Assembly: GCA_022616515.1 (NCBI GenBank) | Contig: JAKEEQ010000057.1 | Location: 1-35,051 of the forward strand | Source of the DNA: Chloroflexota bacterium | GTDB lineage: Bacteria; Chloroflexota; Anaerolineae; Aggregatilineales; J027 | Reading direction: 5' to 3' | Length of the DNA stretch: 35,051 nucleotides | Part shown: piece by piece, positions 7,908 to 15,080 of the stretch | Position numbering within the stretch: position 1 is the first letter of the stretch | How the letters are laid out: every line of letters begins with the position of its first letter | Position numbers and translations under genes: made by a program | The notes under the pieces: generated by a model | What the model saw: the letters and a program-made list of their open reading frames with translations, nothing else | Database searches by the model: none | What the model was told of the DNA's origin: nothing

Positions 7908-8960
7908 ATGACAGTTGTTGACACGATCAAAATGACCAGCCTTGCCAAAGCAGCCGGGTGCGCCGCCAAACTAGGGGCGGGAGACTTATCGGAAGTAGCC
8001 TTTCCGTTGGCCCGGTTGTTCAATGCACAGGACCATCCTGATCTATTGATTGGGTTGGAGGAGCCTGATGATGCAGCAGTGTATAAATTGAATGACGAGC
8101 AAGCTATCATCAGCACAACCGATTTTTTTCCGCCGGTAGTTGATCATCCATATTGGTTTGGGGCTATAGCTGCGGCAAATGCCATGAGCGATGTATTCGC
8201 GATGGGTGGTGAAGTGTTGATGGCAATCAATCTGGTCGCGTTTCCGGCATCATTGGAGATGGATGTGCTGCGTGAGATCCTTAGAGGCGGCGCGGAAAAG
8301 GTACGGCAAGGCGGTGGTGTGCTGGCGGGTGGTCATACCATTATGGACGATGAGCCTAAATATGGTCTCGCAGTCACGGGAATCGTTCACCCAGACCGCA
8401 TCCGGCAAAAGGGCGGCGCTAAACCCGGCGACACCATCATTCTCACCAAACCGTTGGGCACTGGTGTGATAACAACAGCCCTCAAAAACGGTAAGGCGCA
8501 TGACGATCATGTTCAAACTGCAATGGAAATTATGGCGACGCTCAATCGTGATGCAGCACAGGTCGCTCAAGAATTGGACGTCAATGGCATGACCGATGTC
8601 ACGGGGTACGGCATCACAGGTCACGGTCATGAAATGGCGCGTCTGAGCAACACGAATTTCCATATCCACACAGCTAACCTGCAATGGATGCCGGGCGCAC
8701 TGGAATACGCCGAACAGGGGATTTTCCCCGGCGGGCAGGGTCGTAATCGGGCTTATTATGGACGCTGGGTTGACTTTGATGAGGGTGTGGATGATGTGAT
8801 GCGTAACCTCGTCTTTGACCCGCAGACATCCGGCGGTTTGCTAATAACGATAGAGGCACACAAGTCAAACGATTTAGTGGCGGCGTTACACGGGCGCGGT
8901 ATCGATGCTTTTGTCGTGGGAGATGTGACTGAAGGCGATGGGAGAATCGTTTTCTCTTAA
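7908..8960 (+). CDS. selD: Selenide, water dikinase (selenophosphate synthetase)
   Basis: A 350-aa enzyme that makes selenophosphate from selenide and ATP, the selenium donor for selenocysteine and selenouridine. The N-terminal active-site loop reads AAGCAAKLGAGDL, with Cys18 and Lys21 matching the essential Cys17 and Lys20 of E. coli. The second, non-essential cysteine of that loop is alanine here. The AIRS-type ATP fold follows, with DDAAVYKL, STTDFFPPVVDHPYWFG and GGHTIMDDEPKYGLAVTG. The C-terminal domain has DVTGYGITGHGHEMA and FDPQTSGGLL. The frame extends 44 codons upstream, but AAGGAG at 7897-7902 places the start at 7908. No other selenium gene is in the window. The protein has cysteine, not selenocysteine. 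Confidence 0.93.
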   Translation: MTVVDTIKMTSLAKAAGCAAKLGAGDLSEVAFPLARLFNAQDHPDLLIGLEEPDDAAVYKLNDEQAIISTTDFFPPVVDHPYWFGAIAAANAMSDVFAMGGEVLMAINLVAFPASLEMDVLREILRGGAEKVRQGGGVLAGGHTIMDDEPKYGLAVTGIVHPDRIRQKGGAKPGDTIILTKPLGTGVITTALKNGKAHDDHVQTAMEIMATLNRDAAQVAQELDVNGMTDVTGYGITGHGHEMARLSNTNFHIHTANLQWMPGALEYAEQGIFPGGQGRNRAYYGRWVDFDEGVDDVMRNLVFDPQTSGGLLITIEAHKSNDLVAALHGRGIDAFVVGDVTEGDGRIVFS

Positions 8961-9076
8961 CTTTTGCAGATGAACACCATCATACAGATTGGCTCTGTGA
9001 AGCCATCTACGGTCGATTGTCTGTGAGAATTTTGAAATCCGTTTACCAATCGTTTTTTTGCGTTAAATCCGCATGA

Positions 9077-9106
9077 TTGCATTGAATCCTCAATTTATGG
9101 TATCTT
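9077..9106 (+). promoter_or_regulatory. Candidate promoter of the 66-aa gene
   Basis: TTGCAT (9077-9082) and TATCTT (9101-9106) are 18 bp apart and lie 31 bases before the ATG at 9137. The match to the consensus is moderate. Confidence 0.35.
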
Positions 9107-9136
9107 AGGTAAAGTCCATGTTATGAGGATAGTGTC

Positions 9137-9337
9137 ATGGATCATTGGTGGGAAGAAGGCGACACTGTTAAATCAACGGTCGGCAAGATAGAAATTGCGG
9201 CCTACATGTGTTTCTCTGATGGCAAAAGCTATCCCTATACTGAAACCATGCTTCAAAGACGCCACGACAACGGCATGGATGTCCCCTACTGGTGGCAACC
9301 TGAACAACTCAAATCGAAGGGCAAACGCGCTTCGTAA
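9137..9337 (+). CDS. Small hypothetical protein (66 aa)
   Basis: The frame encodes a tryptophan-rich, hydrophilic protein: MDHWWEEGDTVKSTVGKIEI at the start, then YMCFSDGKSYPYTETML and VPYWWQPEQLKSKGK. No signal peptide or membrane helix is visible. A GAGGA lies 8-9 bases before the ATG, a candidate promoter is upstream, and a strong hairpin terminator follows immediately. These flanks support a genuine monocistronic gene. I do not recognise the family. It is convergent with the DPF-repeat protein. Confidence 0.6.
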   Translation: MDHWWEEGDTVKSTVGKIEIAAYMCFSDGKSYPYTETMLQRRHDNGMDVPYWWQPEQLKSKGKRAS

Positions 9338-9339
9338 AA

Positions 9340-9378
9340 AATCCCCCTCGATACAGCCGTTGAGGGGGATTAATTTTT
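9340..9378. terminator. Bidirectional terminator
   Basis: AATCCCCCTC (9340-9349) pairs perfectly with GAGGGGGATT (9362-9371) and is followed by AATTTTTA on plus. On minus the hairpin is followed by TTTTTTACG. It serves both the 66-aa gene and the convergent DPF-repeat gene, whose stop codon lies at its edge. Confidence 0.85.
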
Positions 9379-11068
9379 ATAGCTGCGATAGAATGCCGAA
9401 CAGCGCGGCGATATTTAGCAGAACGAGGACCGCCACCCCGACCAAAACAATTGGACTGGCAGACAAGGGGCTGGCCGGAGCCTCGATCTCAGTGGGGATA
9501 AGTCTAAAGTACTCGGCATATTGACCGCTCATGGCAGGTGCTGCCGCTTTCTTCTGGCGTGGCTGCTTTTCCTTAGCCTTCTTTTGAGGCTTTTCAGTGA
9601 CCGGAGCTGGTGCTCCACTTCCAAATGGATTATCCTCGTCGGCAAACGGGTCATCATCGTCGCCAAATGGATCACCATTGAAGCCAAATCCGCCACTCCG
9701 GGCGATTGGTTGGCTGCTAGCAAATGGCTCATCATCGTCATCAAATGAATCATCCGCTACGCCAAATCCACCACGCTGAGCAGCAGGTTGGCTGCTGGCA
9801 AACGGATTTTTGGCAGCCCCGAAGCCGCTGCTCTGAACGGCGGGCGGGCTGCTGGCAAAGGGTTCATCATCGTCGTTATCGACTGTATCATCTGATATAC
9901 CAAACGAATCGCTGGCAATGCCAAACCCACTGCTCTTCGCAACAGGTTTGCTGCTGGCGACCGGGGCGTCAGCGGCAGTAGATCCACCGCTCTGGGTGGG
10001 AGGCTGGCTGCTTACGAACGGGTCATCATCACTGGCGAAGGGATCGCCATCATCAGCCGCTCCCCAACTTCCCCAATCACCAGCGGGTGCATCAGAATCG
10101 GTTTGATTGGTGTCCGTATCCCAACCACCGGCGGAATCATCCGTTGAGCCGAATGGGTCAGATGATACCACCGGACTTGCCACTGCATCAGGCTCATCCC
10201 AACCACCGAAATCTCCCCACGGATCCTTATCACTGGCCGCAGCATTTGAGGATGTGGCTTCTCCGCTGCTTTCCCAACCCCCAAATGGGTCATCATCCGT
10301 TGTCCCGGTTTGCGCGGGACTGCTGTCCCATGCATCATCTACTTCCTCAAAAGCGGAGGTTGTGGAGTCTGTACTTCCCCCACCAGAATCGTCCCAGTCG
10401 TCCTCTGATGTGGAGGAAGAATCACTGAAGATTGCGCTCGGATCAACATCACCCCAACCACTGCTCCCTGACGAGTCTTTTGTTGTATCTCCACCCGGCA
10501 GGCCCAAACCGCCTATCATGTTGTCATATTCACTGGCTGACGGCTGCTTGATCTGCCGCCCGGAACCATATGCTGCGGGAGCACTGGTATCGCCGGTTCC
10601 CCAGTCCACACTGCTGGCGCTGGATGTGCTGCCCTGTGGAACATCGCCCCAATCAATCTGTTCAGTAATGGGTGGGGCGTCGCTGGGAGCAAATGGATTC
10701 TTATCATCATCCGCATCCACAGGCCCATCCCAGCCAAATCGCTCGTGTTCTTGAATGGTATCGGTATCAATATCGCTCCAGCCAGCACCGCCGAGTGGTG
10801 TGGGCGGTTTCTTTGCTGCGAGTTTTTGCCGCACCAGTTCCAGACCTTTACGAGCTTTTTCGTTGCCTGGATTTAGTGTGATCACATTTTCCAGTGCAAC
10901 TTCACGATCCTCAAGGGTGTCAACAACGGCACTTAATAACAGCCATGCTTTTTCGTTTGTTTCATCTCTGCTCACCAGATCGAGCAGAATTTCCTGCGCT
11001 TTTCGCCGGTCACCGCCCTGATAAGCTTTAGCAGCATCTTTTAAGGCTTTTTGTGAATCATTGACCAT
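9377..11068 (-). CDS. Tail-anchored protein with TPR-like head and long acidic DPF/NPF-repeat region
   Basis: A 563-aa protein. Residues 5-85 look like two helical TPR-type repeats (KALKDAAKAYQGGDRRKAQE, KAWLLLSAVVDTLEDREVAL). Residues about 90-490 are low-complexity, very rich in Asp, Ser, Gly and Trp, and surely disordered. They hold six DPF, three NPF, two EPF and one DPW motif. A basic patch (KPQKKAKEKQPRQKK, 493-507) precedes a linker and a single C-terminal helix, SPIVLVGVAVLVLLNIAALF (538-557), with only a few residues after it. This suggests a tail anchor with the bulk in the cytoplasm. The start follows AAAGGATTTTATTA. It is divergent from the response regulator of the pilus cluster. 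The family is not recognised; a scaffold or condensate-like role is speculation. Confidence 0.8.
   Translation of the reverse strand: MVNDSQKALKDAAKAYQGGDRRKAQEILLDLVSRDETNEKAWLLLSAVVDTLEDREVALENVITLNPGNEKARKGLELVRQKLAAKKPPTPLGGAGWSDIDTDTIQEHERFGWDGPVDADDDKNPFAPSDAPPITEQIDWGDVPQGSTSSASSVDWGTGDTSAPAAYGSGRQIKQPSASEYDNMIGGLGLPGGDTTKDSSGSSGWGDVDPSAIFSDSSSTSEDDWDDSGGGSTDSTTSAFEEVDDAWDSSPAQTGTTDDDPFGGWESSGEATSSNAAASDKDPWGDFGGWDEPDAVASPVVSSDPFGSTDDSAGGWDTDTNQTDSDAPAGDWGSWGAADDGDPFASDDDPFVSSQPPTQSGGSTAADAPVASSKPVAKSSGFGIASDSFGISDDTVDNDDDEPFASSPPAVQSSGFGAAKNPFASSQPAAQRGGFGVADDSFDDDDEPFASSQPIARSGGFGFNGDPFGDDDDPFADEDNPFGSGAPAPVTEKPQKKAKEKQPRQKKAAAPAMSGQYAEYFRLIPTEIEAPASPLSASPIVLVGVAVLVLLNIAALFGILSQL
9614..9952 (-). 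repeat. Degenerate tandem repeats coding (S/R)GGFG...DDDxPFASSQP
   Basis: Residues 373-485 of the tail-anchored protein hold four irregular units. Each begins with Pro-x-x-x-S/R-S/G-GFG and ends with (D/E/N)PF, usually then ASS. Unit cores are KSSGFGIASDSF, QSSGFGAAKNPFASSQ, QRGGFGVADDSF and RSGGFGFNGDPF. Unit lengths vary from about 19 to 35 residues, so expansion and decay are both likely. Confidence 0.7.
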
Positions 11069-11185
11069 TAATAAAATCCTTTGTTTATCTCTATATTCGG
11101 ACTGTGTTTGTATTTTAGCACAGGTTTGTTTTCTAGAACGGTTGGTGGTTCAAAAATATGATAACTTTGATGAGAAAGGCGGGCG

Positions 11186-11875
11186 ATGGCAATGGATTCA
11201 ATCTTAGATAAAGTTGTCGTCATCGTGGTTGATGACCATCCAATCTGGCGGCGCGGGGTGTGTAGTGTTTTGGAAATAAGGGAAAACTTTGAAATCCTCG
11301 CCGAGATTAGCAGCGGTCAGGATGCCATTCTCCTCACTCACGAACACCATCCTGACTTGTTGTTAATGGACATCAATTTACCGGATATAAATGGTCTTCA
11401 AGTTGCCTCGCGCTTGAGAGACGAAACGGATACTGCCATCATTATCCTGGCATCTTATGACGACGACACACAGGCATTTCACGCCATGCAAATGGGTTGC
11501 CGTGGCTATGCTTCCAAAAGTGTTACCCCCGCCCAACTGTTGAAAATGATTGATCATGTGCTGGAAGGTGCAATTTGCATACGCAGTGAAATACTTACCG
11601 AAGCGGCATTAGAAAATTGGATGAAAGATAAGACGGAAATTTTAACAACAGGGTTTCACCAACATGATCTTTTTGGCCCACTAAGTCCGCGCGAAATGGA
11701 GGTTTTGGAGCGACTGTGTGCGGGGAACTCGAATCGACAAATTGCTCAGGAACTGGACATCAGCTACCAAACTGTGAAGAATCATGTCAGTTCTATTTTT
11801 GCCAAGCTGGGGGTACAGGACCGTATACAGGCGGCGCTCTATGCCCTGCGGCGTGGCTGGGTAAGATTAGATTAG
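11186..11875 (+). CDS. NarL/FixJ-family response regulator
   Basis: A 229-aa two-domain regulator. The receiver domain (about 9-130) has the acidic pair Asp16-Asp17, phospho-acceptor Asp62 in LLMDINLPDINGL, and Lys111 in GYASKSV. The usual Thr/Ser of beta-4 appears as Ala-Ser (IIILASYDDD), so the switch residue is shifted or altered. The LuxR-type helix-turn-helix is at about 165-225 (LSPREMEVLERLCAGNSNRQ, then YQTVKNHVSSIFAKLGV). AAAGG is six bases before ATG 11186; a second in-frame ATG at 11192 is possible. It opens a cluster with a GNAT enzyme, a histidine kinase and Tad pilus genes. The kinase at 12435 is its natural partner, and pilus genes are natural targets. Confidence 0.9.
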   Translation: MAMDSILDKVVVIVVDDHPIWRRGVCSVLEIRENFEILAEISSGQDAILLTHEHHPDLLLMDINLPDINGLQVASRLRDETDTAIIILASYDDDTQAFHAMQMGCRGYASKSVTPAQLLKMIDHVLEGAICIRSEILTEAALENWMKDKTEILTTGFHQHDLFGPLSPREMEVLERLCAGNSNRQIAQELDISYQTVKNHVSSIFAKLGVQDRIQAALYALRRGWVRLD

Positions 11876-11883
11876 GAGATATT

Positions 11884-12366
11884 ATGCCAGACATGCTGGT
11901 GAAATTGTACTATATTCCCGATGTTGATCCAGTCATGGTGCAGATGTTTACGATGGATGTTCAGGTACGCCGTGCCATGGCTGCTGAAAAACATCATATT
12001 CTGGGCTGGGTTCAAAATGAATTCAACATACTCCACTGGACCAGCGAATGTGATGTTGCCTTTTCCAGACAACCAATTTCATGCTTTATTGCTGTCAAAG
12101 ATAGCGCTATCCTCGGTTTCGCCTGTTATGATTCCACGCTGAAAGGTTTTTTCGGGCCGACTGGTGTCTCCGAAGATGCGCGTGGATTCCAGATAGGGCG
12201 TGCCCTTCTGCTTACAGCCTTGCACAGCATGAAGCAGGACGGATACGGTTATGCGATTATCGGTGCGGCAAGCGACGAGAACTCCAGATTCTACAAAGCC
12301 GTCGCCCGTGCTACCATCATTGAAAACTCAACTCCGGGCGTTTATGCAGGTATCCTTAATGTTTAA
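11884..12366 (+). CDS. GNAT-family N-acetyltransferase
   Basis: A 160-aa protein. The acetyl-CoA binding signature is SEDARGFQIGRALLLTALHS, a variant of the Q/R-x-x-G-x-G/A loop, and is followed by GYGYAIIGAASDENSRFYKA, the typical GNAT C-terminal strand and helix ending in a Tyr. The N-terminal half (HHILGWVQNEFNILHW) resembles acetyltransferases of the ribosomal-protein or amino-sugar type, but the substrate is unknown. The ribosome site AGGAG overlaps the response-regulator stop codon and lies five bases before the ATG, so the two genes are surely co-translated. Its place between a response regulator and a kinase is unusual and suggests acetylation linked to this signalling or pilus system. 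Confidence 0.8.
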   Translation: MPDMLVKLYYIPDVDPVMVQMFTMDVQVRRAMAAEKHHILGWVQNEFNILHWTSECDVAFSRQPISCFIAVKDSAILGFACYDSTLKGFFGPTGVSEDARGFQIGRALLLTALHSMKQDGYGYAIIGAASDENSRFYKAVARATIIENSTPGVYAGILNV

Positions 12367-12434
12367 GTTGCTGCAAAGTTCGCAGTGTGCTATTGTCTTC
12401 ATACAACTGTGATGTTTTTAGGGAGTGTAAGCGG

Positions 12435-13505
12435 ATGAGCAATAATCCACAAAGTGTTATTGCCCAGATTCAAAAAGAGCATGACACTATTGCAAGACGT
12501 ATTCGTGAAAATGTAACGTTGATGGAACAGAGCACGCTGGAGGTGGAACGTCTCCAACAAAGAAACGTACAGGTGAGTTCGCAACTTAAGCGTGTTGATG
12601 AGAATTTTGAAACGCTACCTCGTCAAGACATTAAAGTTGCGTACGAAGACGCTATTGATGCAAAGACGCGCCTTCTCACCATGCGCTGTCAATTAGAAAA
12701 GTTGCAGGATAATCAGGCCCAACTCGAACATCTTCAAGATTTGCTCTCACGCCTGCTAGACGTTCTGGGCAGCATGCATCTGCCGAGTGCTGGTGGTGAA
12801 AAGAAGCAGGGGCCGCAGCTTGGTTTGGCGGGCGAGACCATCATTCGTATTGTGCAAGCCCAGGAACAGGAACGACAACAGCTTGCCAACAGTCTACATG
12901 ACGGTCCGGCTCAATCCTTGACCAACTTTATTTTGCAGGCCGAAGTTTGCCAGCGACTAATGTCTAGAGACCCTGATCGAGCTAACGAAGAACTGGATAA
13001 TCTCAAAGGTGCAGCCAGCAACACGTTCCAGAAGATTCGTGATTTCATCTTTGATCTGCGCCCGATGATGCTCGATGACCTTGGGTTGATTCCAACCCTG
13101 CGTCGATATACTGAAAATTTCCAGAACAAAACTTCGGTGGAAGTGTCGATGAATGTAGCTGGTGAAGAAAAACGCCGCCTTCCAAAGCATACCGAAGTCA
13201 TGGTCTTCCGGAGTATCCAGAATCTATTGGCGATCAGTGCCCAGAAGCTAAAAGCCAGCTCGATTCGTCTGACACTTGATGTAGATATTGACACGGTACG
13301 TGCCGTTCTTGAAGATGACGGTATTGGTTTCGATCCGCTGGTAGACCTTGATCCGGAGCAAGGCGACTCGGATATTCAGGTTTTGAACGACGTACGAGAA
13401 AGAATCGAATTGGTCGAGGGGACGCTTCAGATTTTTAGTGAGGAAGGTACTGGCAGCCGCTTTGAGATCAATCTGCCAATCTTTGAGGATATCCCAAGAC
13501 TCTAA
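12435..13505 (+). CDS. Sensor histidine kinase, HisKA_3 type, with degenerate ATP-binding N-box
   Basis: A 356-aa soluble protein with no membrane helix. A long N-terminal coiled coil covers about 5-110. The dimerisation and phospho-acceptor helix follows (QEQERQQLANSLHDGPAQSL), with His155 in the LHDGPAQ box typical of NarL partners. The ATPase domain keeps the G1 box EDDGIGFDP and the G2-like FSEEGTGSRFEINLP. The N-box, normally QEALxNAxKHA, reads QNLLAISAQKLKA here, so Glu becomes Asn, the Mg-binding Asn becomes Ile and His becomes Lys. GGGAG is nine bases before the ATG at 12435. The 5' extension of the frame uses only a GTG with no ribosome site. It may be a weak kinase, a phosphatase or a scaffold. 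Confidence 0.85.
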   Translation: MSNNPQSVIAQIQKEHDTIARRIRENVTLMEQSTLEVERLQQRNVQVSSQLKRVDENFETLPRQDIKVAYEDAIDAKTRLLTMRCQLEKLQDNQAQLEHLQDLLSRLLDVLGSMHLPSAGGEKKQGPQLGLAGETIIRIVQAQEQERQQLANSLHDGPAQSLTNFILQAEVCQRLMSRDPDRANEELDNLKGAASNTFQKIRDFIFDLRPMMLDDLGLIPTLRRYTENFQNKTSVEVSMNVAGEEKRRLPKHTEVMVFRSIQNLLAISAQKLKASSIRLTLDVDIDTVRAVLEDDGIGFDPLVDLDPEQGDSDIQVLNDVRERIELVEGTLQIFSEEGTGSRFEINLPIFEDIPRL

Positions 13506-13625
13506 ATTCTCGTTTGCATATTTTCGACATGACTACTAAACTTAGGAAATGCAGGTAATTCCTAGTGACAACACATGCGCTTTTGTTTGGCTTTGTTTGA
13601 CTAATTTCCTCCATAGGAGTGTCTT

Positions 13626-15044
13626 ATGCGCCGTGTCTTAATTCTGCTTTTATTGTTGGTTCTTGTCGGTGGTGGTGCCGTAGTATTATTGTCTCAAACC
13701 GGCAATGGTGATGGTGAAGAAGAAACACCGGGTGCTGTGGAGACTGGTGAGGATGACGGTGATGGAGACAATCAACCCACACCAACTCCACCCGTCGTTC
13801 CGGTTGTTGTCGCCGTACAACCCATTGGACGCGGTGACGTAATTACTGATGAATTAGTTGCTATTCGTTTCTGGCCTGAGTTAGAAGATCAGGACGAGCA
13901 ATTCCTGCAACAGGTCCTCCGCGATGAAGAACTGGTGATTGGGCGCATCGCTCGTACTGATATCCCGGTCTTTACTCCAATCATCGCAACCCAACTGGTG
14001 GAGTTTTCACCGCTGGAGCCATTGGAGCTTTCAGCTACGGGGTCTGACGTTGCACTCGCGATTGATCCTACCCGCCTCATGATTGGCGTTCCATTGGATC
14101 CCACAGGCGTTCGTCAGGGTGGTTATGCTTTCCAATCAGGCGATCGTGTCGATATTATTATGACGTTTGCCTTCATAGATGTAGATGAATTTTTCCAGAC
14201 TCGTGTACCGAACACGTTATCAATTGTTGCGGCCGACCAAGAAGGGGCGCTTGTAATTACCAATCCTCAACAGGGTAGCCCTGAGCAAAATCTATTTGTG
14301 CTGGATATTTTTTCTGAACGCCCCGAAACGCAAGGTGGGGGCATCGGCTTGGTGGGGCAATACCGTGCTGCTGGTGTAATCGGTCCAAGCGAAAAGATTC
14401 AAAGACCGCGGCTTGTCAGCCAGCGTATTATTGAGGATGCCGAAGTAATGTATGTTGGCTGGTTCCCAGAGGGCGGTCGTATCTATGGTGTAGTGTCATC
14501 ACCAACACCTTTTACCGGGGAAGCGGGGCCAGATGTTGGAATACCTACCCCTGTTGGAACACCTCCACCAGCTCAACAACAGGTGGTTGGAACCGTATTG
14601 CCTACTACCACACCAACGCCCTTTACACCTCTACTAATGTCAGTTGCTGTCACCCCACAAGATGCAGTGGTTTTGGCCTGGGCAATCGATTCAAATGTTC
14701 AAATGCATTTCGCGTTGCGCTCGGCTAATGTTCAGCCTAATACGAGCGTAGGACAACCAACAACAGCGGTTACGTTAGGCTATATGCTGGAAAATTACGC
14801 GATTCCAAATCCCAACACGCTGCGTTCAACATATGCGCTTGAACCTCGTCCCAGTATACGCCGGTTTGACCTATTGACGCTGCGTCGTTTTACAGAGTTA
14901 CAACCAGACGTCTTGTTAGAAGCTTCAGCCGCTGGTATCGCCGAACAAACCAATGATGCACTTCGCGAGGACTTGCTGCGTGAAGATCTCTTCCTTGGAT
15001 TGGGTGCCGCTGCGGAAGGTAATCCAGATACAAGTACCCAGTAA
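13626..15044 (+). CDS. cpaB: Flp pilus assembly protein CpaB/RcpC-like
   Basis: A 472-aa envelope protein. Residues 4-23 form a membrane anchor (VLILLLLLVLVGGGAVVLL). A flexible acidic and then Pro/Thr-rich stretch (about 25-57) leads to an SAF domain (VVVAVQPIGRGDVITDELVA, IRFWPELE), followed by an RcpC-like region (LALDPTR-type segment ALAIDPTRLMIGVPLDPTGV, then QSGDRVDIIMTF). A second Pro/Thr linker (TPVGTPPPAQQQVVGTVLPT) splits the C-terminal half. It is longer than most CpaB proteins (about 250-350 aa). CpaB helps the Tad pilus cross or link to the cell wall. AGGAG lies six bases before the ATG. cpaF follows 36 bases later. Confidence 0.85.
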   Translation: MRRVLILLLLLVLVGGGAVVLLSQTGNGDGEEETPGAVETGEDDGDGDNQPTPTPPVVPVVVAVQPIGRGDVITDELVAIRFWPELEDQDEQFLQQVLRDEELVIGRIARTDIPVFTPIIATQLVEFSPLEPLELSATGSDVALAIDPTRLMIGVPLDPTGVRQGGYAFQSGDRVDIIMTFAFIDVDEFFQTRVPNTLSIVAADQEGALVITNPQQGSPEQNLFVLDIFSERPETQGGGIGLVGQYRAAGVIGPSEKIQRPRLVSQRIIEDAEVMYVGWFPEGGRIYGVVSSPTPFTGEAGPDVGIPTPVGTPPPAQQQVVGTVLPTTTPTPFTPLLMSVAVTPQDAVVLAWAIDSNVQMHFALRSANVQPNTSVGQPTTAVTLGYMLENYAIPNPNTLRSTYALEPRPSIRRFDLLTLRRFTELQPDVLLEASAAGIAEQTNDALREDLLREDLFLGLGAAAEGNPDTSTQ

Positions 15045-15080
15045 GTTAACCAAAACCGTTAGTAATACGGAGGATAGGAC

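Noticed and set aside
8984-9008. Hairpin AGATTGGCT/AGCCATCT after selD
   Set aside because: It has a bulge and no T-run, so it cannot be called a terminator.
9521-10754. Several long plus-strand frames opposite the DPF-repeat gene, up to 215 codons
   Set aside because: Antisense of a low-complexity gene; Ser/Pro-rich translations mirror the Asp/Ser/Gly codons and have no ribosome sites.
13543-13564. TAGGAA...TTCCTA inverted repeat upstream of cpaB
   Set aside because: Only 6-bp arms with a 10-base spacer and no promoter boxes near; it could be chance, so it is not listed as an operator.
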